Below, in pieces: positions 57,201 through 64,000 of a stretch of 64,000 nucleotides of DNA; position 1 is the stretch's first letter, and each line of letters starts with the position of its first letter. The translations under genes were made by a program, and so were the position numbers. The DNA lies in contig DATFXM010000068.1 of the NCBI GenBank assembly GCA_035315885.1, positions 1 through 64,000 on the forward strand, read 5' to 3'. The DNA is from DATFXM01 sp035315885. GTDB lineage: Bacteria; Acidobacteriota; Blastocatellia; UBA7656. The notes beneath the pieces were generated by a model. The model had not been told where the DNA came from. It saw only the letters and a program-made list of their open reading frames with translations, and did not search any database.

Positions 57201-57492
57201 CCCGACCCATTCCGCCGCTGCCGATTTCCCTACGGATAGTGTATTTGTCCAGAACCGTACCGGCTGCCAACTCGTCCTGGTTGAACTCACAGAACTCCGC
57301 GGCAGCCGCGAGGGCGGGTGTGCCGAGAAAACTCTCCGCTCGCATCCGGCACGTCAGGAGAGACTCGACTTCTTCTCGACAGGCCTGATCCGGCCCACAG
57401 GCAGCCTCGACGAAGGCAGAGCGTTCGGAGACGGGTAGCTTGAGCGCATCATGCCAAACGTTTTCGATCTTGGTCCAGTAATGGGATCTCAT
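54256..57492 (-). CDS. Ser/Thr protein kinase with membrane helix and TPR domain
   Basis: The protein has 1078 residues. The N-terminal 80 residues resemble the short helical leader of acidobacterial kinases (LPVSERSAFVEAACG). The kinase has IGSGGMGRVY (90-99), VAIK with Lys113, HRDIKPHN with Asp206, DFG at 224-226, and GTAPYMSPEQ, so it should be active. A membrane helix lies near 397-415. Some ten to fifteen TPRs fill the extracytoplasmic remainder. It follows the ECF sigma gene by 55 bp on the same strand, a common pairing in Acidobacteria and Planctomycetes. Confidence 0.93.
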   Translation of the reverse strand: MRSHYWTKIENVWHDALKLPVSERSAFVEAACGPDQACREEVESLLTCRMRAESFLGTPALAAAAEFCEFNQDELAAGTVLDKYTIRREIGSGGMGRVYLAYDGSLKRQVAIKFLPSCLEANDLARRRLIVEAQLLAGLDHPNICSVHEINQRGERSFIAMQYVDGATLADRISRDRPSVSDALDIAIRIAEAVAFAHSRGIIHRDIKPHNVIITPVGEVKVLDFGVAKIMQPGAADLGALGASDRSDPCQFARLSATGAIIGTAPYMSPEQASGGIVDARTDLFSLGTLLYESITGTPPFRGPTEAKVLDKVRNFDPPPPSQLNPEVRLEIDALVAKAMSKDPEARHQSAIELLQHLQAVKRLMTIEPAPPASVSHDFWTRMAVASAALNRALRRPQVFTPIIALMLGVAAWSLPTAISELKTRAPLSDAQYWYDEGTRAFRNASYFVAGKAFEKAVNSDGEFALAHARLAQAYTELDAFDNARSEIDRAATLPNSPVRLSPLDRLYLQGIRQEVLGELGPAIATYKSVADHAAAAERPHALVYLGRAYEKNEQFEEAVESYQQAAQVAPSDAAAFLRLGILYGRRRSFDASKDAFDMADSLYGALGDLEGATEVHYQRGFVLMNQLRMPEARAQLEEALKVSDTTQNQYQYVRAMFALSSVDASQGLGNQAQDKAIRAIELARANGMENEATGGLIWLGNTFFRQGQYADADRSYKEALDLARNNNGRLNEALALLQLGSLRYQQGKADEALSYLEQSLPFLQRGGYRAWLSLALTLLGRLQSQKGDYQIALRTLDEQLQLAERANDQASVAFSHAEIGNVLAIQELYPEALGHLDESYHIYKSLNVGVSLGYASVERGGLLWQIGRYEEARAAVEEAHSIAESLQGSQPELAASVDLMKARLELSLQHFKESIGQSREAVRLAGSQYAEIAVRARCTLGLALSRSGHAREAVPWCQQALALARQNGDPRLRSGATFATAESLLASGDARGALSTALNAQEIFARDGQQDSEWQAWLIAARANQLLAQEAAARDCALRAQTQLSGLQQRWGSEVYEHYLARPDVQNYRRQLNLIAH

Positions 57493-57547
57493 CGCACGCC
57501 TTCCACTGGATAAGGCGGAAAAGAACCTCGATTCCTATCACCCGGGT

Positions 57548-58204
57548 CTACTGAGAGTCAGCCTTGTCGTATTCTTTGAGGTGTCGTTCGATTTGCGCGC
57601 TGGCTTGCACATCTTGCCCGGCGCGGCGGGTCAGCTCGCGAAACAACCACGCCTTTGCCAAATCCCAATCGCGGTTGACGCTGGATTCGGAAATGTCGAG
57701 CACCTCTGCGGTCTCCTTCGCAGTAAGCTCGAGAATGTAGCGCAACTCAACTACTCGGCATTTGCGTTCGTCAATCTCGGCGAGCTTCTCGAGCGCCTCA
57801 TGAACTGCGATCAGTTGAACTGCCCGGGACTCGGGCGAGCGTTCGCTGGAAATGAGTGAAGCAGCGGCTTCGAGATCTACTCGGTCAAGTTTTTCGACGT
57901 GCTTGACAGTGAGGAAGTGTCGCGCATGATCGACCAGCACTCGACGCATGGCTCGTGCGGCTACACCCATGAAGTGGTTTCGATTCTGCCAGTTTATTCC
58001 CTTGTGATCTACCAGTCGTATGTATGCTTCATTGACCAGCGCCGACGTCTGAAGAGTGTGTCCAGCGCGCTCTCCTCGCATGTAAAGATGCGCGAGAGCG
58101 TGCATTTCTTCGTAAACGATGGGGAACAACTCTTCTAACGCACTTTGATCCCCGTTACGCCACCTGATGAGTAGTGCCGTCACTGATTCGCGCGGAGTGG
58201 GCAT
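57548..58204 (-). CDS. ECF-type sigma factor (acidobacterial TIGR02999-like)
   Basis: The protein has 218 residues. Region 2 (ALEELFPIVYEEMHALAHLYMRGE, then LVNEAYIRLVDH and NHFMGVAARAMRRVLVDHARH) and region 4 (CRVVELRYILELTAKETAEVLDISESSVNRDWDLAKAWL) are clear. This branch lacks a classical anti-sigma partner and is usually found beside a TPR Ser/Thr kinase, as here. Phosphorylation by the kinase is a likely mode of control but is inference. Confidence 0.93.
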   Translation of the reverse strand: MPTPRESVTALLIRWRNGDQSALEELFPIVYEEMHALAHLYMRGERAGHTLQTSALVNEAYIRLVDHKGINWQNRNHFMGVAARAMRRVLVDHARHFLTVKHVEKLDRVDLEAAASLISSERSPESRAVQLIAVHEALEKLAEIDERKCRVVELRYILELTAKETAEVLDISESSVNRDWDLAKAWLFRELTRRAGQDVQASAQIERHLKEYDKADSQ

Positions 58205-58547
58205 TGGACCCCCCGGGAGTGAGTGGAGGAAAAACCGAGCAATTATACTCCAAATTCACGATAGCGCTAGTTAAACGACCAGCGTCGACGCTCGACTCGA
58301 CCAGTCACTGTCCGCTCAGTCTGGGACACAATCAAAGATTTCTGATAGTCGACTCGCCCGGATTTCGCCTTACGTTTTGTGAGGCGTTCTAGAGCACTCT
58401 CGTTCTCTACGGCTCACCGTTTTTCCGACGAGAGATCCCTCCTGGCGACTTGGTGACGCCGGGCTGCTGCCGCAGCTCGGAGGGGATCGGTGTGTCCGCG
58501 GTCTGAACGAGGTGCGAGCCAAACAGCCTGTTTCGGCGAGGTGAGTA
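58205..58547. other. divergent intergenic region
   Basis: This 343-bp gap between the minus-strand sigma gene and the plus-strand JAMM-like gene should hold both promoters. I see no distinct repeat or operator. Confidence 0.4.
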
Positions 58548-59099
58548 ATGAAACGAACTCTATGGTCGGTGTTACTGATAGTGATTGTGGTGTCAGATAT
58601 TGTGAACGCTGGTACTAGTGCGAAAGCGCTCCAGCAAGACACTGGCGGAGATAATGGACTTCTCAAGATGCTCGCGAATTTTGACAACGTGGTCATAGGT
58701 ACTTTCGAGAAAGCGTGGAGAGCGTCCGGTAACGGCAGCTGGGACACGGAAGTTGTGGTATTGATCAAAAGACGGGTTGACGGTACTTACTTGGCCGAAC
58801 TTCTCAAGCCCACCAACGAGTTCCAGCATTTAACATTCACATGGAGAGCGTCGATACAGGCCATCGTGCATACCCATCCGACAATTACCAATCCGAGACC
58901 CTCGGAGAAAGACATCGATGTGGCGAACCAGCATCGCGTGCCCGTGCTGACCCTCACTGCTAAAGGTTTGTACGCTTACGACCCTGTCAGCAGGAAGGTC
59001 CTGAAGCTTATGAGCGGCACGGATTGGCGCGATCCCGCTAAGTGGCAGTTAAAGGCTGAATCCGTAGCCACCGATGCAAAGGTCGGGAGGAAAGAGTAG
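58548..59099 (+). CDS. exported JAMM/JAB-like protein
   Basis: The protein has 183 residues with a signal peptide (LWSVLLIVIVVSDIVNA). GAGGTGA precedes the ATG. Near residues 105-125 the segment VHTHPTITNPRPSEKDIDVA fits the metal motif HxHP...SxxD of JAB/MPN+ peptidases, and LTLTAKGLYAYDP follows. The fold may be a deubiquitinase-like or DUF4329-type protease. The missing upstream Glu cannot be placed with certainty, so catalytic activity is unproven. Confidence 0.7.
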   Translation: MKRTLWSVLLIVIVVSDIVNAGTSAKALQQDTGGDNGLLKMLANFDNVVIGTFEKAWRASGNGSWDTEVVVLIKRRVDGTYLAELLKPTNEFQHLTFTWRASIQAIVHTHPTITNPRPSEKDIDVANQHRVPVLTLTAKGLYAYDPVSRKVLKLMSGTDWRDPAKWQLKAESVATDAKVGRKE

Positions 59100-59370
59100 G
59101 AATTCGCAACTGCAGCCTCGCGACGTGTCTTCACAGCGTGGTCGAGCGTGAGTAATTTCTTGTGTTGGGACGACCAAGCCGAGATGTTTCTTAGTCGTCA
59201 CTTCTCGCATGCATTTTGCGGGAGGGCCTGAGTTGGTCCTCCCGCGTTGAGTCCAGCATCAGAATTCGGGTCAGCGAGGTTCAGCGACTGGGATCGCTAT
59301 CGGCCAGCCCCGGAAGTCCGTGGATGCGAGTTGCAATTCCGGACCTCTCATGCAGCTCGGCTAGAGTTAG

Positions 59371-59562
59371 TCAGCAACTGCATCCGCTGGCCTCTCGCCG
59401 AGCGTCTTCCGAGGGGTCCTCGACGAGCCTGACAACACGTCCAAGCCTCAGCACATGAAATGACTTCTTACCGTTATGCATCTCGCATTGGATGCCCGAT
59501 AGTTCGTCATCATCTTCTATTCCGGCAGATTCTGCTGCTTTCTTGATCTCTAACCAGGTCAT
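59371..59562 (-). CDS. small acidic protein, hypothetical
   Basis: The protein has 63 residues (MTWLEIKKAAESAGIEDDDELS...). Composition is protein-like, with a conserved-looking SFHVLRLGRVVRLVE segment. A possible ribosome-binding site (GGAG) is further upstream than usual. No family is recognised. Confidence 0.45.
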   Translation of the reverse strand: MTWLEIKKAAESAGIEDDDELSGIQCEMHNGKKSFHVLRLGRVVRLVEDPSEDARREASGCSC

Positions 59563-59918
59563 ATTCCTTCATTGCTCCTTTGCGTGCGTGATCGATACTT
59601 GCGATCGCTTGCGGATCCTTTCTCAATCTTTCGTACGCACGTTCTGATTACATCCCACGTCGATCGAAAGACCCTGCGAACTTGTTGCTCACCTCGAGCA
59701 CTACCTGCGTCGTGCGCAGTGAATGGTCTGTTCGCGGCATCAAAGTCCTGGAGAGCCGGACCGACTGGCTGAAGGTGAGCAAGTGCATGGCGTTCAGCTA
59801 TCCTCTGAATGAGTCGAGCCCTGAGTAACGCTCGCAAACTGACCTGCTTCTGATCCAAATGCCGGCTTGCTACTACCGCGCGTCTGTTCATTGAGTTCGT
59901 CATGATCGCCCCCGTCAC
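59559..59918 (-). CDS. doubtful basic ORF overlapping the small acidic gene
   Basis: The ORF has 119 residues, or 110 if it starts at the later ATG at 59891. It overlaps the next start by four bases (ATGA), which would fit coupling, but the Arg-rich sequence shows no domain and the ribosome-binding site is weak. It may be chance. Confidence 0.25.
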   Translation of the reverse strand: MTGAIMTNSMNRRAVVASRHLDQKQVSLRALLRARLIQRIAERHALAHLQPVGPALQDFDAANRPFTAHDAGSARGEQQVRRVFRSTWDVIRTCVRKIEKGSASDRKYRSRTQRSNEGI

Positions 59919-59970
59919 GGCTTCCGGTTCTCTCTTTCACTGACGGATTGAGCCTAGCAGGGGACGCGTA

Positions 59971-60114
59971 AGGAAGTAATAAGTTGGGCGTTAAGAGTTT
60001 GTTATTGGCAGATGAAACAGTGCGCGGCACCCGCGGACTGTGCTCCTGAGGCGCTCCATTACGACTTCTTGATGCAATGCTTACAAATTTTCTATGCGCA
60101 ACTTATTACTTCCT
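59971..60114. repeat. 16-bp inverted repeat enclosing ~112 bp
   Basis: AGGAAGTAATAAGTTG (59971-59986) is the exact reverse complement of 60099-60114. It encloses no gene. The 144-bp size fits a small MITE or a leftover of a mobile element, but no target duplication is obvious. Confidence 0.6.
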
Positions 60115-60188
60115 AAGCTGACGGTTGCTACGGTTTGATTTCGTTTCTTTGAGCGTCGTGCACGGAGCGACAGAAAGGAGAAGCGACA

Positions 60189-60233
60189 ATGACACTTAAG
60201 GAAGGCTGGAGAATCAAGTCATGTCTGCGCTAA
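60189..60233 (+). CDS. possible 14-codon leader peptide
   Basis: AAAGGAG (60174-60180) sits eight bases before an ATG that encodes MTLKEGWRIKSCLR. Its stop codon (60231-60233) lies inside the next gene, which starts at 60221, an overlap of 13 bases. The strong ribosome-binding site and overlap suggest coupling to the next gene. Confidence 0.45.
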   Translation: MTLKEGWRIKSCLR

Positions 60234-60475
60234 CGGTGTTTGGCCTGATTGCAGTCGTGGCGATGGTTGTGTGCTATGCGCTGGAAGAACGCAGCCCGCT
60301 GTTCATCTTGTTATTCGCCGCATCATGCCTATTGGCATCGGTCTACGGCTTCCTGCAAGGAGCGTGGCCGTTTGGCGTAGTGGAGGCTATCTGGTCCCTG
60401 TTAGCTGTGAGAAGGTGGCGGCTGGCTGAGCGTGTCCACCACGCAGCTTACACTTCGAGGAGCATGTCGTGGTAG
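60221..60475 (+). CDS. small membrane protein near the kdp remnant
   Basis: The protein has 84 residues with two or three helices (TVFGLIAVVAMVVCYALEE, LFILLFAASCLLASVYGF, FGVVEAIWSLLAV). Proteins of this type recur beside kdp potassium-uptake genes, though the function is unknown to me. A strong hairpin follows the stop codon. Confidence 0.65.
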   Translation: MSALTVFGLIAVVAMVVCYALEERSPLFILLFAASCLLASVYGFLQGAWPFGVVEAIWSLLAVRRWRLAERVHHAAYTSRSMSW

Positions 60476-60480
60476 GCGAA

Positions 60481-60521
60481 TCAAGACTGGTGAAACAAAA
60501 AACTTGTTTCACCGGTCTTGA
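60481..60521 (+). terminator. 18-bp hairpin after the small membrane gene
   Basis: The stem pairs 60481-60498 with 60504-60521 around a 5-base loop (AAAAC), with one G-T wobble. No T-run follows. It would separate the 60221 gene from the kdpF-like and kdpA genes. Confidence 0.7.
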
Positions 60522-60786
60522 TCGTTGTCGTGAACGGCATCGGCGAATTGTAAATGCCACTCGAGTTCTCAATGATACGGTCCACTAATAGGCTTACGAA
60601 CAATTGATTCCTTCCTTATACCTTTCTTACGCAACTCAGGTTAGAGTCTTGAGGTAGGATGATGCCGGAGACGAATTGCGAGATAGACAGGACAATCCTG
60701 ATAGTCGATGGCATCGTTCTGCGTTTGTTACAAAGACAAGTGCATGCGCCACCGTCTGAAAGGCTGCAGCATCTGACTGGAGGTCT

Positions 60787-60978
60787 ATGGACTCGGAACC
60801 TCACCAATTAGGGCTTATTGCTTTACTTCTGTTCGTGTTGTACGCGGCTCTTGTACTTCCCGGGATTTATCGATATATGAAACCTCGAGGAAGACGGGAA
60901 AGCGGCGATTCAGATTCAGCCGAGAGGACTCCTGTTGTAGTTCCATCCTCGAGTCGCGATCCGACGATCCTCACATAA
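60787..60978 (+). CDS. KdpF-like single-helix peptide
   Basis: The protein has 63 residues with GGAGG just before the ATG. One helix (LGLIALLLFVLYAALVLPGIYRYM, about 8-31) is followed by a charged, Ser-rich tail. Position directly before kdpA fits KdpF, though typical KdpF is shorter (about 29 residues). Confidence 0.6.
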   Translation: MDSEPHQLGLIALLLFVLYAALVLPGIYRYMKPRGRRESGDSDSAERTPVVVPSSSRDPTILT

Positions 60979-61012
60979 ACGCATTTCCGAAATCGTAAGC
61001 AAGAGGGTCGGA

Positions 61013-61477
61013 ATGGGGCTATGGGGATTACTGCAGTCCGCAGTTTTTCTGCTGATAGTTGTCGCGCTCGTCAAGCCCTTGGGCGGCTACCTTGCTCGAG
61101 TGTTCGAGGGTGAGAAGACTTGGCTTGATTCGGCGCTGCGCCCGATCGAGCGCATCCTTTATAAGCTCGCTCGCGTTGACCCCAAGCAGGAGATGGACTG
61201 GCGGCAATATGCCACCGCCGTTATTACTTTTGGCCTCGCTGGAACCGTGCTTTTGTATGCGATTCTCCGGTTGCAGCAATTCCTTCCTGGATTCGATTCC
61301 TCCTACATCACCACGCCGATGTCGCCCGATCTGGCGATGAACACCGCGATCAGTTTCTCGACGACAACTACCTGGCAGGCGTACGGCGGTGAATCAACAA
61401 TCTGGACCTCAGATGTCACCGCGCCGAGTGTTTGTTCGAGTAGTTCTGTCCGTTCGCGCAGAGGCGCAGCGGTTTGA
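61013..61477 (+). pseudogene. kdpA: kdpA truncated after the first filter region
   Basis: The frame encodes 154 residues, against about 560-600 for intact KdpA. Residues 1-130 match the N-terminus well (ALVKPLGGYLARVF, EMDWRQYA, SPDLAMNTAISF) and include the first selectivity-filter-like segment TTTTWQAYGGES. After about 61402 the sequence switches to unrelated residues and stops. No kdpB or kdpC follows within the window. The potassium pump is therefore lost here. Confidence 0.85.
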
Positions 61478-61478
61478 A

Positions 61479-61739
61479 ATGAAGGTTAGTATTATGGCAT
61501 TTCCGAGTGTTGCGAAGCAGGAAGAGGAGATCAACGAACTGAAGTCCTTAGCAGCATTGTTTGGCCTGGAGATCGTGGAGTCACTGAAATACCCAATCGT
61601 CATGATTCGTGTGGCTTCTGGCAATTCCACAAGCACAATCACAAAGCGAGCAGATGGCTTTTTCGCAACGCACGAGCTGCCGAATGTGCCAATGACCTAT
61701 GTTGGAGGCGGCATGTTCAAGTATCGTGTGGATGTTTAG
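61479..61739 (+). CDS. small hypothetical protein after the kdpA break
   Basis: The protein has 86 residues if it starts at 61479; an ATG at 61494 with AAGG nine bases before it is equally possible and gives 81. The sequence (EEEINELKSLAALFGLEIVESLKYPIVMI ... GGGMFKYRVDV) looks like a small alpha/beta protein. No family is recognised. A partial copy of its middle lies downstream at 61786-61815. Confidence 0.45.
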   Translation: MKVSIMAFPSVAKQEEEINELKSLAALFGLEIVESLKYPIVMIRVASGNSTSTITKRADGFFATHELPNVPMTYVGGGMFKYRVDV

Positions 61740-61785
61740 TGGCACGCAGAATAAGTACTGCGACACTGAAGTAGATCACTACCAG

Positions 61786-61815
61786 ACCAATCACCATGAT
61801 TCGTGTGGCAATTCC
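61786..61815. repeat. partial duplicate of 61592-61629
   Basis: Both places share CATGATTCGTGTGGC followed by (G)GCAATTCCA. The second copy lacks six bases and is not in an open frame. It shows a local duplication after the kdpA break. Confidence 0.65.
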
Positions 61816-61922
61816 ATCAACCTACCTTCCCCTATGAGTGCCATTCGGAGTCAGGTCGGGCAATCCAGGGTGTGAATCCGTCAGTTAGTTCGATTCATCA
61901 CCTCGAGTTTTAGTCGCTTGAC

Positions 61923-62269
61923 ACTGGTCAGTGTCCGCGCTATAAAGCGGCTGTTCGAAAAGGCAGGGTTTCAAGTCATAAAACTTATGGCGAAGGACGG
62001 ATGAAGTTCTCGTTGTCCGTCAAACCGAATGAAACACTGAGCGCCGCTTTAACACAGCGTCCGCGCCGATCCAGAACTCAGTGGTTCTCACACCGGTCAG
62101 AGTCTGCGTTAAAGCGGCTGTCGAATAGGCAGGCTTTAAGCCATCAAAGGCTGTAGAAAAAGCGGCCGGACGAGAGAATTGAAGAAAGCAATCTCCGTCA
62201 AATACGAACGAAACACTGAGGGTCGCTCTTAGGAGAGCGCGGCACCGCTCCAGAGGCTCAGTGATTCTC
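61923..62269 (+). repeat. tandem pair of ~165-bp structured elements upstream of a TonB receptor gene
   Basis: Copy 1 (61923-62079) and copy 2 (62092-62269) align over their length but have diverged. Each ends with CACTGAG...CTCAGTG (62035/62067 and 62214/62257) around an inner hairpin: CGCT/AGCG in copy 1 and CGCTCT/AGAGCG in copy 2. Near the start, CCGC/GCGG in copy 1 becomes CTGC/GCGG in copy 2, a change that keeps pairing in RNA. The pair ends about 75 bases before the TonB-receptor start. Confidence 0.65.
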
Positions 62270-62344
62270 TTAGTTCATTCCGCAAGCGCTGTCACGGGTC
62301 CACACCAGGGCAGATGCCAAAAACTCCGGGGGGAGGATTAAGAC

Positions 62345-64000
62345 ATGAAAAAGATCATCGGGACGCTCATCGCCATTTTGTTGCTCGCAGCCTGCGCCGT
62401 CGCGCAGGTAAGCACGTCGTCGATTACCGGACTGGTCACTGATTCGTCCGGTGCGGTGGTGGCCAACGCGCAGGTGGAAGCGAAAAACGAGGAAACCGGG
62501 GTGGTGTACAACGCCGTGACCACAAACACGGGGCACTATTCCTTTGCGTCTTTGACTCCGGGCCGATACACAATCACCGTGCGACAGACGGGCTTCCGAA
62601 CTTACACCGGCATTGACAACGTCCTGACTGTCGGCGCTCCGCTGGTTGTGGATGTATCCCTAACTGTGGGCGCAGTCACAGAGCAGGTCACGGTAACGGG
62701 CGGCTACGAAAGATTGGATACAACAACTGCAACAGTCAGCGACGTGCTGGAGAAAAAGCAAATTCAGGATTTGCCGCTCAATGGGCGTAATCCGCTGGGC
62801 CTGCTGACCCTTGAACCAGGAGTCTTGCAACGGACCGTTAGCGCCGGGGGTTCGACCAACGTGTTCGGGTCTCGCGACCGAGCCCACAATGTGACCATCG
62901 ATGGAATAGACGCCAACGAATCGAGCGTGCCGAATCCGCAGGGTAACATCCAGCGCCTAAATCCGGACAACGTTCAGGAGTTTCGCACAGTAACTCTGGG
63001 AGCCACCGCGGAGACCGGCCGAAACAGCGGTGCGAATGTCATGGTAGCGACTAGGGCGGGGTCGAACAGCCTTCACGGTACCCTCTACTACTTCAACCGG
63101 AACACCGTCTATAACGCGAATGAGTGGTTCAATAACTTTTCAGGCCAGCCCCGGCCCGATCTGAAGCTGAATCAATATGGATTCGATGTCGGCGGGCCGA
63201 TTCGCAAGAATAAAACCTTCTTTTTTGGCAGCTTCCAGAACAACGGAATCATGCAGACCTCTCCAATCGCTGCTGCCTTGGGTAGCGCCCCGCTGGTCTA
63301 CACGTCGGCGGCTCGCAGCGGCATCTTCCGCTTTGTCCGCGGCACGATCACGGTGAACGGGACCACCTTCAGCCAAAACGACCGCCGAATGGTGGACGCA
63401 AACGGCAACCTGTTACCCGGCATTCCCGTCTGCGGCGGGAGCAATTTCTCGAATTGTGTAGACAGCTACAACATGTTCGCTCACGACCCAAAGGGTATCG
63501 GGCCGGATCCTGCGGTCACAGGCTTGATAAACAAGCTGCCTCTGCCTAACGGATTCGCCGCCGGCGGCGACGGATTGAATACTGGCGCGTTCCTGTGGAA
63601 TCCTCCGACCAAGTTCACGGGACCTCACTTCATGGGCCGCGTCGATCACACATTCAACGAGAACAACATTATTTTTGGACGGTACCTCCACAGCCGCTTT
63701 GACACTAAAGAGGGAGACTTTCTGAATTCGCGTCCTCAGGTCTTTCCGGGCTTGCCGCCCCTCGGGGAGGTCACGCGCAATGGCCGGAACCTGGCGGCGA
63801 GCTGGCGGCGCACGATAACGCCAAACCTGGTCAATGAGCTGACGGGCGGCTTCAACCGTTTCGCTTTCACCTTCACCTTCGGAGAATCCAACCCAAACTT
63901 CGGAGATTCGTCAAAGCTGCCGCCCTGGTCCGATGAATGTGTGTACGGCTCTTTCGTGAACATCGCCGCGCCTAATTGCGTCTCTCCACATACGCAGCGC
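62345..64000 (+). CDS. Oar-like TonB-dependent receptor (5' part, cut by window end)
   Basis: This is 552 residues without a stop, so the gene continues beyond the window. GGGGGGAGG lies upstream of the ATG. A signal peptide (LIAILLLAACAVAQ) leads to a carboxypeptidase-regulatory domain (SITGLVTDSSGAVVANAQV, about 26-110), then the plug (LPLNGRNPLGLLTLEPGV, VTIDGIDANES, RAGSNSLHGTLYYFNRN) and the first barrel strands. The type is common and numerous in Acidobacteria, and its ligand is usually a large glycan or peptide. It may be controlled by the tandem structured element upstream. Confidence 0.92.
   Translation, partial: MKKIIGTLIAILLLAACAVAQVSTSSITGLVTDSSGAVVANAQVEAKNEETGVVYNAVTTNTGHYSFASLTPGRYTITVRQTGFRTYTGIDNVLTVGAPLVVDVSLTVGAVTEQVTVTGGYERLDTTTATVSDVLEKKQIQDLPLNGRNPLGLLTLEPGVLQRTVSAGGSTNVFGSRDRAHNVTIDGIDANESSVPNPQGNIQRLNPDNVQEFRTVTLGATAETGRNSGANVMVATRAGSNSLHGTLYYFNRNTVYNANEWFNNFSGQPRPDLKLNQYGFDVGGPIRKNKTFFFGSFQNNGIMQTSPIAAALGSAPLVYTSAARSGIFRFVRGTITVNGTTFSQNDRRMVDANGNLLPGIPVCGGSNFSNCVDSYNMFAHDPKGIGPDPAVTGLINKLPLPNGFAAGGDGLNTGAFLWNPPTKFTGPHFMGRVDHTFNENNIIFGRYLHSRFDTKEGDFLNSRPQVFPGLPPLGEVTRNGRNLAASWRRTITPNLVNELTGGFNRFAFTFTFGESNPNFGDSSKLPPWSDECVYGSFVNIAAPNCVSPHTQR

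Overview
The window looks like a chromosomal segment of an Acidobacteriota bacterium, most likely of class Blastocatellia. This is inferred from gene content and not proven. The supporting signs are a MoxR/DUF58/BatA-type VWA/DUF4175/DUF4159 cluster, an ECF sigma factor of the type paired with a large TPR Ser/Thr kinase, TonB-dependent receptors with an N-terminal carboxypeptidase-regulatory domain, and intergenic palindromes that translate spuriously as Pro/Ser/Ala-rich peptides. No rRNA, tRNA, CRISPR array, intact transposase or prophage was seen.

Layout. (1) 1-566: an array of about 75-bp units, each with two palindromes, ordered as a 230-bp higher-order repeat. (2) 665-19137, all plus strand: an envelope-associated cluster with a VWA/glutamine-amidotransferase-like membrane protein, a secreted caspase-like protein with an EF-hand-like loop, a TPR metallopeptidase, DUF4159, a Tat-exported Gfo/Idh/MocA oxidoreductase, MoxR ATPase, DUF58, a BatA-like VWA protein, a DUF4175-like protein with a Gln/Gly-rich tail, and an unrecognised exported protein. 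(3) 19138-25948, mostly minus strand: a remnant of a REP-associated transposase with REP-like palindromes, an FRG-domain/zinc-ribbon gene pair, then a tight five-gene operon (C26 amidase, MFS carrier, SDR, NamZ-type muramidase, FmdE-like protein). (4) 25949-34283: a three-gene RND efflux operon in which one permease carries about 297 extra low-complexity residues. (5) 34846-39006: a very large membrane sensor. (6) 39508-46117: a cobalamin regulon with two B12 riboswitches, btuF-btuC-btuD plus a COG2102-type ATPase, and a BtuB-type receptor. (7) 46400-50547: wall-related and unknown proteins including a GH25 lysozyme. (8) 50762-58204, minus strand: methyltransferase, BNR-repeat protein, and a small protein/Ser-Thr kinase/ECF sigma group. 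(9) 58548-64000: a JAMM-like secreted protein, small ORFs, a decayed kdp locus with truncated kdpA, a tandem structured repeat, and the start of an Oar-like TonB-dependent receptor cut by the window end.

The most unusual signal is not a gene. At seven or more intergenic sites, tandem 7-bp repeats occur as inverted pairs, one strand's heptamer on the left and its reverse complement on the right. The heptamer differs between sites (CTCAGCA, CCCTAAA/GGGTTTC, GCAGTAG) but always matches within a site. At two complete sites, and probably at the left edge, the arms enclose copies of the 75-bp palindromic unit. This suggests a composite intergenic element, possibly mobile, whose arms evolve together. 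A second, unrelated REP-like family (GCCCTCC/GGAGGGC stems) lies beside the transposase remnant.
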